From assembly GCA_002373045.1 (NCBI GenBank), contig DFHU01000012.1, positions 33,992-44,273 of the forward strand: a stretch of 10,282 nt of DNA, written 5' to 3'. The DNA is from Pseudoselenomonas ruminantium (GTDB taxonomy: Bacteria; Bacillota; Negativicutes; Selenomonadales; Selenomonadaceae). A program made the position numbers and the translations under genes. How positions within the stretch are numbered: the stretch's first letter is position 1; every line of letters begins with the position of its first letter. The notes below the pieces were generated by a model that saw only the letters and a program-made list of their open reading frames with translations, was not told the DNA's origin and did not search any database. Of the stretch, positions 6,781 to 10,282 are shown in pieces.

Positions 6781-6966
6781 TTATTTCAGACAAATTGCTG
6801 CCACAGGGCAGTCCTCGATTGTCTGCCAGACATCATCCACAATATCTTGTGGTATATCCGTTTTTCCCTCGGCTAAACCATCACTGCCGAAGTGAAATCC
6901 TGCCGGACAGGAGTCCACGCACATGCCACATGCCACACACTTGTCTTTATCCACATAGATGTTCAT
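6781..6966 (-). CDS. Small [4Fe-4S] ferredoxin
   Basis: 61 aa, a low-potential electron carrier of the one-cluster type found in Thermotoga and clostridia. Cysteines 10, 13 and 16 in CVACGMC and C53 in EDCPVAAIC match the four cluster ligands; C20 (SCP) and C59 are extra, C20 as in two-cluster relatives or in the disulfide of the Thermotoga protein. The second cluster-binding motif is otherwise absent. The ATG overlaps the TGA of the preceding membrane-protein gene (ATGA), with GAGGTG just upstream, so translation is coupled and the two products probably work together or need matched amounts. No GC-rich terminator follows; only an AT hairpin lies after the stop. The redox partner is not visible in the window. 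Confidence 0.93.
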   Translation of the reverse strand: MNIYVDKDKCVACGMCVDSCPAGFHFGSDGLAEGKTDIPQDIVDDVWQTIEDCPVAAICLK

Positions 6967-7883
6967 ATCCGCACCTCAAAACGCTGTTCGTCTTCTTTCG
7001 GAGCAGGGCGGGGCTTTACCGGTGGCTTAGGCTTTGCCTTTTTCTCCGGAATTTGGGCGGTCAGCTGTTCACGGTACTGCCTTGCCGCATGGGGGGGCGG
7101 GCTGACGTTTACCGGGATGCGGCCTGCCTTTTGCAACCGTTCCTTAGCTTCGGCGCGCGCCTGCCGCATTTCCTGGCGCAGCGCTGTTTCTTCATCATGG
7201 GCCAGTTTGGCTAGTACTTCGTCCGGCGTCAGGCCGCGAAGTTCGGCAAAAGTTTCCACTTGTTCACGATTGCGGGAGGATTTGCGCGGTAAGGATTTGC
7301 TGCTGTTTTTGACGCCTTTTTCCGGCAGCGGCACAGGTGCGGCTGCACCGTCAATATCCGCAAAGCTTAGCGCACCTTTTTTCCCATCCTTGCGCGCCAT
7401 GATTTTGCGGATGCCAAACCAAACCACGACACTCATAAACACGAGGACCGCCCCCCAGAAGAACGCACCATGGGAGGCAAATTGTTCCCAACCATTATGA
7501 GGGCTTTCAGCCTGCGTCTGCGATTGGGTCTGCGCTTTGGCCTCTTCCATGGCCTGTTGGCGGGGATTTTCTTCATTCAGACCATTCTGGGCAGGGATAA
7601 CCTGTACGGAACTTGCCTGATTTTCCTGTGACGCACCGCCGCTGGCATCCACAGGCTTATTTGTCTTTGCCGGTTTCTCCGGCTTAGCCTGAGTGGTTTT
7701 GGATAAAGCTCCATCCCCACGCGCTACGGCCTGCCGCGCCTGTGCTTCGGCCTGCTCATCGCCGGTCTGCTGCTTGTCATGGGGGATATTCGTTTCCTGC
7801 GCGGTTCCCCCATCCTGCAGCGTCACGCCCGGTACGCTTGGCGGCGTAGGCGGCGTGGGTGCAGTTGGTGCTTTTACAGCCAT
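6963..7883 (-). CDS. Proline-rich single-span membrane protein of unknown function
   Basis: 306 aa from the ATG at 7881-7883 (MAVKAPTAPTPPTPP), chosen for its strong SD (GGAGGGGAG). A frame 24 codons longer begins at 7955 but would run through the hairpin at 7902-7942 and has no clear SD. Layout: a Pro/Thr-rich start (1-20), a low-complexity Gln/Glu/Ala-rich region (25-135), one membrane span (about 138-158), a basic stop-transfer (RKIMARKDGKK), a linker, a charged helical segment (205-255, with EMRQARAEAKERLQKAG) and a Lys/Pro-rich tail (280-300). It resembles TolA/TonB-like or scaffold proteins only in composition; I do not recognise the family. The stop overlaps the ferredoxin start. Its only visible promoter is that of the upstream small RNA, so expression should require read-through of the 18-bp hairpin. 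Confidence 0.78.
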   Translation of the reverse strand: MAVKAPTAPTPPTPPSVPGVTLQDGGTAQETNIPHDKQQTGDEQAEAQARQAVARGDGALSKTTQAKPEKPAKTNKPVDASGGASQENQASSVQVIPAQNGLNEENPRQQAMEEAKAQTQSQTQAESPHNGWEQFASHGAFFWGAVLVFMSVVVWFGIRKIMARKDGKKGALSFADIDGAAAPVPLPEKGVKNSSKSLPRKSSRNREQVETFAELRGLTPDEVLAKLAHDEETALRQEMRQARAEAKERLQKAGRIPVNVSPPPHAARQYREQLTAQIPEKKAKPKPPVKPRPAPKEDEQRFEVRI

Positions 7884-7901
7884 ATTCTCCCCTCCCTTCG
7901 C

Positions 7902-7942
7902 ATACAACAAAAGCCCATCCATAAGACGGGCTTTTGTTGTAT
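7902..7942 (-). terminator. 18-bp hairpin ending the small RNA, likely leaky terminator/attenuator
   Basis: Arms 7902-7919 and 7925-7942 pair over 18 bp (one G-U in the minus-strand RNA) around a 5-nt loop. On the minus strand GCCCGTC/GATGGGC forms the GC core and is followed by TTTTGTTGTAT. The A-run before and T-run after make it able to work in both directions. It sits 18 nt before the membrane-protein start codon. Confidence 0.75.
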
Positions 7943-8000
7943 AGTTCCAATCCATTGTCGGGCACCACCCCGACCGACCGAACTAATGATTAACACCTTA
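7903..8000 (-). ncRNA. Candidate antitoxin small RNA for the 29-aa toxin (about 97 nt)
   Basis: Predicted transcript from a consensus promoter at 8006-8034, starting near 7999 and ending on the T-rich side of the hairpin at 7902-7942. It has three parts: an unstructured 5' segment (about 7975-8000), a 6-bp stem GTCGGG/CCCGAC (7957-7962, 7969-7974), and the 18-bp terminator hairpin. The 5' segment is complementary to the toxin mRNA: 7979-7999 pairs with 8072-8092 over 21 contiguous positions, three of them G-U, spanning the toxin start codon. Known divergently transcribed type I antitoxins (OrzO, IstR-1, OhsC) pair with their target in the same way through a 5' seed. It doubles as leader of the downstream membrane protein-ferredoxin operon, so a leader or attenuator role is the alternative. 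Confidence 0.68.
7981..8000 (+). repeat. Direct repeat, copy in the small-RNA gene
   Basis: Matches 8074-8093 at 17 of 20 positions. Two of the three differences become G-U pairs when this copy is transcribed leftward and the other rightward; the third is the terminal base. Confidence 0.85.
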
Positions 8001-8005
8001 CTTGT

Positions 8006-8034
8006 ATTATAACCTAGCGACAAACTAACGTCAA
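8006..8034 (-). promoter_or_regulatory. Strong promoter of the antitoxin small RNA / membrane-protein operon
   Basis: Minus-strand TTGACG (8029-8034), 17-nt spacer, TATAAT (8006-8011): the best sigma-A promoter in the window. The predicted start (7998-8000) coincides with the start of the sequence complementary to the toxin mRNA. Its core overlaps the toxin promoter, so polymerase binding may be mutually exclusive. Confidence 0.85.
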
Positions 8035-8046
8035 CTATGTTATACT
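8017..8046 (+). promoter_or_regulatory. Promoter of the 29-aa toxin gene
   Basis: Extended -10 TGTTATACT (8038-8046) with a 4-of-6 -35 GCGACA (8017-8022) at 18-nt spacing. Start near 8053, leader about 26 nt. It is weaker than the opposing promoter it overlaps, as expected if antitoxin RNA is to be in excess. Confidence 0.65.
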
Positions 8047-8073
8047 TGAATTGCCTCTATCAATAAGGGGGTG

Positions 8074-8093
8074 AATTAATGATTAGCACCTTT
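8074..8093 (+). repeat. Direct repeat, copy over the toxin start codon
   Basis: AATTAATGATTAGCACCTTT, containing the toxin ATG (8079-8081); partner of 7981-8000. It marks the proposed pairing site of the antitoxin RNA. Confidence 0.85.
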
Positions 8094-8168
8094 GCAATGT
8101 CAGTCCTGGCAGGTGTAGTAGCTAACTACATCTACAATTGGATTGAACAGCGCAGAAAACGCAAATAA
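8079..8168 (+). CDS. 29-aa membrane peptide, candidate type I toxin (Ldr/Fst-like)
   Basis: ATG to TAA, 29 aa, with a strong SD (AAGGGGGTG) ending 6 nt before the ATG. Residues 5-20 form one hydrophobic helix (FAMSVLAGVVANYIYN), followed by Trp and a cationic tail (EQRRKRK). The pattern V-L-A-G-V-V-A-x-x-I-x-N-W-I and a terminal RK closely follows the C-terminal half of the E. coli LdrD toxin as I remember it (VIAGILASMIVNWLNKRK), a member of the Ldr/Fst superfamily of small membrane toxins. The gene has its own promoter, a ~95-nt 3' untranslated region and a perfect terminator. Just after the stop, 8172-8179 is exactly complementary to 8070-8077 at the SD and spacer. With the divergent complementary RNA this fits a type I toxin. 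A harmless small membrane protein is the alternative. Confidence 0.72.
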   Translation: MISTFAMSVLAGVVANYIYNWIEQRRKRK

Positions 8169-8171
8169 GGG

Positions 8172-8179
8172 AATTCACC
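8172..8179 (+). promoter_or_regulatory. Anti-SD element in the toxin mRNA 3' region
   Basis: AATTCACC, three bases after the toxin stop, is an exact complement of GGTGAATT (8070-8077), the 3' part of the SD and the spacer. A second complement, TCATTAA (8214-8220), matches TTAATGA over the start codon (8076-8082). Long-range folding of this kind keeps full-length mRNAs of several type I toxins silent. Confidence 0.45.
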
Positions 8180-8228
8180 AACCCAAGTTTGCGCGAAGGA
8201 AGGATTTAGTCCTTCATTAACTCTGTTT

Positions 8229-8263
8229 AGCTGCTATTTTTCGAAATAGCAGCTTTTATTTTT
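8229..8263 (+). terminator. Intrinsic terminator of the toxin mRNA
   Basis: Perfect 11-bp stem (8229-8239, 8244-8254) with a TTCG loop, followed by TTTATTTTT (8255-8263). The T-run reaches into the TAA stop (8262-8264) of the convergent ddh gene. A smaller 6-bp hairpin, GAAGGA/TCCTTC (8199-8215), precedes it. On the minus strand no U-tract follows, so ddh termination here would be less certain. Confidence 0.9.
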
Positions 8264-9248
8264 AGAGCAAGTGTGCCCGCAGTTCCTCACCGGACTTAGC
8301 CGACAGATAGCTCGGTGCAATATCGAGCACCGTCTTGCAGCCCGTCACGCCTTCTTTCGCCAGGCGATAAGCTGCGCGTGCGTAGCAAACGAGCACGCTG
8401 GTCGTAAATTCCGGATTGGAATCGAGGTCGAGCTTGAACTCAATCACGTGCTTGTTTTCCCCATCATGTCCCGTAATGCCGGAACGGATTACGCTGCCGC
8501 CGTGGGGCAGGCCCTTGTGATTTTTGTCCAGTTCTTCCTGACTGATGAAATGGACCGTCGTGTCGTATTCATCAAAGTAGTTGGGCATGGTCTTGATTTC
8601 TTGTTCAACCTTCGCCGCATCGGCACCTTCTTCGAGCACCACATAGCACTCACGGGTATGTTTTTCCCGCGTGGTGAGTTCCGGATTTTCACCGGCACGC
8701 ACAGCAGCCAGCGCCTTTTCTACCGGCACCGTGTACTGACGGGCATCGGCTACGCCTTCAATGCGGCGGATGGCATCGGAATGCCCCTGCGATACGCCGC
8801 GGCCCCAGAAGGTGTAATCCTTGCCGTTCGGCAGGATGGCGTTGCTGTATACACGGGCAAGGGAGAACAGGCCCGGGTCCCAGCCTACGGAAATGATGCC
8901 TACATGCCCCGTTTCCTTGGCAGCCTTGTCCACATTGGCAAAATGCTCAGGAATCCGCGCATGGGTATCGAAGCTGTCCACCACGTTAAAGAGTTTGGCA
9001 TAATGGGGAGTCTGCACGGGCAGGTCAGTAGCGCTGCCGCCGCAGAGAATCATGACATCAATTTTATCTTCCCATTCTTCTACATCGCTGACATTAACCA
9101 CGGGAACGCCGGGCGTTTTTATCGTCAAAAGTGCGGGGTCACGGCGGGTAAATACCGCTGCCAGTTCCAAATCATCATTGGCCTTTACCGCGCATTCCAC
9201 GCCACGGCCCAAATTACCATAACCTAAAATACCGATACGGATACTCAT
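8262..9248 (-). CDS. ddh: meso-Diaminopimelate D-dehydrogenase (EC 1.4.1.16)
   Basis: 328 aa, the usual length. The enzyme makes meso-diaminopimelate from tetrahydrodipicolinate, ammonia and NADPH in one step, supplying lysine and peptidoglycan in the cytoplasm. Visible motifs: NADPH-binding GILGYGNLGRG (6-16), CGGSATDLPVQTP (69-81), VVDSFDTH (89-96), SVGWDPGLFSL (120-130) with the substrate-site Trp-Asp-Pro-Gly, and GRGVSQGHSDAIRRI (149-163). The ATG at 9246-9248 has AAGAAGG 7 nt upstream. The gene is single, with its own promoter. Ddh is present in a scattered set of bacteria (Corynebacterium, some Bacilli, Clostridia, Bacteroidetes and Negativicutes), in place of or next to the longer DAP routes. 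The toxin gene is convergent and its terminator touches the ddh stop codon. Confidence 0.97.
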   Translation of the reverse strand: MSIRIGILGYGNLGRGVECAVKANDDLELAAVFTRRDPALLTIKTPGVPVVNVSDVEEWEDKIDVMILCGGSATDLPVQTPHYAKLFNVVDSFDTHARIPEHFANVDKAAKETGHVGIISVGWDPGLFSLARVYSNAILPNGKDYTFWGRGVSQGHSDAIRRIEGVADARQYTVPVEKALAAVRAGENPELTTREKHTRECYVVLEEGADAAKVEQEIKTMPNYFDEYDTTVHFISQEELDKNHKGLPHGGSVIRSGITGHDGENKHVIEFKLDLDSNPEFTTSVLVCYARAAYRLAKEGVTGCKTVLDIAPSYLSAKSGEELRAHLL

Positions 9249-9297
9249 AAGCTGCCTTCTTTCTATCTATAACAGAAAAGTAATAGTAACTTCCCTT

Positions 9298-9334
9298 AAT
9301 ATACCACAACTACGCATAATTGAAAACGATTTTC
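9298..9334 (-). promoter_or_regulatory. ddh promoter with a palindrome over the -35
   Basis: Minus-strand TTTTCA (9321-9326), 17-nt spacer and an extended -10 TGGTATATT (9298-9306). The near-palindrome GAAAACGATTTTC (9322-9334) overlaps the -35, where a repressor could act. It is partly like Fur-box and cre sequences but matches neither well. Confidence 0.5.
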
Positions 9335-9361
9335 GTAAATATTTTTCCGCAAAAAGCGCAT

Positions 9362-9394
9362 AAAAAGCGACCGCTATTTCCCCGTAGCGGCCGC
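9362..9394 (-). terminator. Intrinsic terminator of the DUF5610-like gene
   Basis: On the minus strand GCGGCCGCTA and TAGCGGTCGC (9385-9394, 9367-9376) form a 10-bp stem with one G-U and an 8-nt loop, followed by TTTTT (9362-9366). It lies 12 nt after the gene's stop codon. Confidence 0.88.
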
Positions 9395-9405
9395 CAAAAA
9401 TTTTC

Positions 9406-10071
9406 TTATTCTTCCATTTTTGCAGTCTGGTTAACGCCCATCTGCTCATAGAGCTTGTTGAAGCGGTTGGTAATCTCTGCCTGTGTGTCTTTCGTAATCT
9501 GCGGCATTTCATCCTGTCCCATGGCATCCTTCCAGACAAGGCCGGCCTGTTTGAAGCCTTCTTCAACTGCCGCCTGCATCTGCTGGAGTTTTTCCGGGTC
9601 GTTGCCAGCGATAGCGGTTGCCATATCCATAATACGGGTGGCTACGCTGTCCACGGAATATGCTCCGCCCTCGCCAATGGCTTCGGCAGCTTCTTCCGGC
9701 GTGGTGCCTACCGGCGGCAGGGCAAATTTGTCCGTGCCGAACAGGATACCGTCAAAGTTGAGTTTGCCAATGCCTTCATCGAGATACCCCTGCAACTTCG
9801 CATTCTGCTCCGTGAGGGTCTTAATCATCAGCTGATAGCTCTTGTTAATGCCATCCTGCAGGGCATCTACCTGCTCACTGGTGAGTTTGCCCAGCGCCGT
9901 GGAAGCCTTCTTTGCTTCAGCGGAAATATCCACCGAAAAAGCCTCGGTACTGGTAGTGGTGGTTTCCTTCGTCGCTTCATTGGTCGTCGTGGTGGTGCTC
10001 TTGGTGTAGTTAGCCTTCACCGCTGCCGAAGTCTGCGACAAAGAAGAAATCATGTTGACATCCATGTTCAT
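9406..10071 (-). CDS. 221-aa protein resembling DUF5610 family, possibly flagellar regulon
   Basis: Starts MNMDVNMISSLSQ; AAAGGAGG lies 3 nt before the first ATG and 9 nt before the second (10063-10065), so either may be used. No signal peptide or membrane span. A Thr-rich low-complexity stretch (22-42) leads into AFSVDISAEAKKAS (44-57), a phrase resembling segments of FlgM- and YjfB-like motility proteins. The C-terminal part (138-210: SVDSVATRIMDMATAIAG, AAVEEGFKQAGLVWKDAMG, then ITKDTQAEITNRFNKL) follows the pattern I recall for DUF5610 proteins. A GCCGATAA box upstream is the sigma-28 -10 consensus, which would place it in a motility regulon, though its -35 is missing. The gene is single and has a strong terminator. 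Function unknown; the family call is from memory of the pattern. Confidence 0.65.
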   Translation of the reverse strand: MNMDVNMISSLSQTSAAVKANYTKSTTTTTNEATKETTTTSTEAFSVDISAEAKKASTALGKLTSEQVDALQDGINKSYQLMIKTLTEQNAKLQGYLDEGIGKLNFDGILFGTDKFALPPVGTTPEEAAEAIGEGGAYSVDSVATRIMDMATAIAGNDPEKLQQMQAAVEEGFKQAGLVWKDAMGQDEMPQITKDTQAEITNRFNKLYEQMGVNQTAKMEE

Positions 10072-10132
10072 CTTCCTCCTTTATCCATGAACCAAACAAT
10101 CAGTTCAAACAGAGATAATTCTCCTAATTACA

Positions 10133-10140
10133 TTATCGGC
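10133..10140 (-). promoter_or_regulatory. Sigma-28-like -10 element (GCCGATAA)
   Basis: An exact match on the minus strand to the FliA/SigD -10 consensus, 62 nt before the 221-aa gene. The TAAA element expected 15 nt further upstream is not there (TGCT at 10156-10159), so this is only a candidate. Confidence 0.35.
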
Positions 10141-10209
10141 TAAACCTCTATAAAAAGCAAGTAATTTTTTGACGATTTTGATTGTTTTTGGATTATATTT
10201 TCTGTACAC

Positions 10210-10282
10210 TCAGGCGAGAATCTGTTTAACCAGTTTCGCCAGTGCACGCTGGTCATTGCCGGGTTTTCGACAGTTAAATAAA
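10210..10282 (-). CDS. C-terminal tail of an unidentified protein
   Basis: The last 24 codons of a gene that enters from the right edge and stops at TGA 10210-10212. The visible end reads LFNCRKPGNDQRALAKLVKQILA. Codon choice (CTG, GCG, CAG, CTC) is like the neighbouring genes, and no stop interrupts the frame to the edge. The tail looks like a final amphipathic helix; it is too short to name. No GC-rich terminator follows, only A/T-rich sequence, so read-through into the 221-aa gene is possible. Confidence 0.6.
   Translation of the reverse strand, partial: LFNCRKPGNDQRALAKLVKQILA

Noticed and set aside
7884..7955. A 24-codon N-terminal extension of the proline-rich membrane protein from the ATG at 7955
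   Set aside because: It would translate through the terminator hairpin and has no clear SD, while the ATG at 7883 has GGAGGGGAG.
7902..8000. Riboswitch or T-box leader for the membrane-protein operon
   Set aside because: The leader is under 120 nt, with two simple hairpins and no motif of a known riboswitch; complementarity to the toxin start explains its 5' segment better.
8271..9227. Long plus-strand open frame opposite ddh
   Set aside because: It mirrors the codon structure of ddh on the other strand, has no SD and no recognisable motif. The same holds for the plus-strand frames opposite the glycosyltransferase and phosphoesterase genes.
9321..9334. Fur box or cre site at ddh
   Set aside because: The sequence departs from both consensus motifs at two or more key positions; kept only as an unnamed palindrome.

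Overview
The window looks like chromosomal DNA of an anaerobic, diderm Firmicute of the Negativicutes, most likely the Selenomonas group. This is inferred from gene content (a short-form CstA, meso-diaminopimelate dehydrogenase, a one-cluster ferredoxin, a SPINDLY-type glycosyltransferase, a possible flagellar-regulon gene), strong AGGAGG-type ribosome binding sites and medium GC with AT-rich gaps. No sequence search was possible. No rRNA, tRNA, CRISPR array, transposase or integrase gene is visible.

Layout: nearly all genes lie on the minus strand. From the left, a partial cstA (peptide or pyruvate transporter family) is divergent from a plus-strand TauE/SafE-type anion exporter. Next comes a 0.65-kb AT-rich stretch with a 66-aa unknown ORF and two copies, plus one half copy, of a structured palindromic repeat. 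A three-gene minus-strand set follows: a TTG-started membrane metallophosphoesterase, a GT41/SPINDLY glycosyltransferase, and a degenerate methyltransferase-like protein coupled to it by an ATGA overlap. Upstream of these is a small HTH-like protein with its own promoter and terminator, then a translationally coupled pair: a proline-rich single-span membrane protein and a 61-aa ferredoxin. Then come a compact two-RNA locus (7.9-8.26 kb), ddh of lysine/peptidoglycan biosynthesis, a 221-aa protein resembling DUF5610, and the tail of another minus-strand gene.

The main discovery candidate is the locus at 7902-8263. A 29-aa membrane peptide with a cationic tail, similar in pattern to the Ldr/Fst toxin superfamily, has its own extended -10 promoter, SD and a perfect intrinsic terminator. 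Overlapping its promoter is a consensus promoter (TTGACG, 17 nt, TATAAT) firing the other way into a ~97-nt RNA that ends at an 18-bp hairpin. The first ~21 nt of that RNA can pair without interruption (three G-U wobbles) with the toxin mRNA across its start codon, because the two regions are imperfect direct repeats transcribed in opposite directions. The toxin mRNA also carries a perfect 8-nt complement of its SD region just after the stop codon. This is the logic of a divergently transcribed type I toxin-antitoxin system. The antitoxin RNA is at the same time the leader of the membrane protein-ferredoxin operon.

Secondary points are a synonymous-composition mosaic inside cstA and a structured repeat family (two full copies and a half copy) whose conserved flank includes the stop codons of two unrelated genes.
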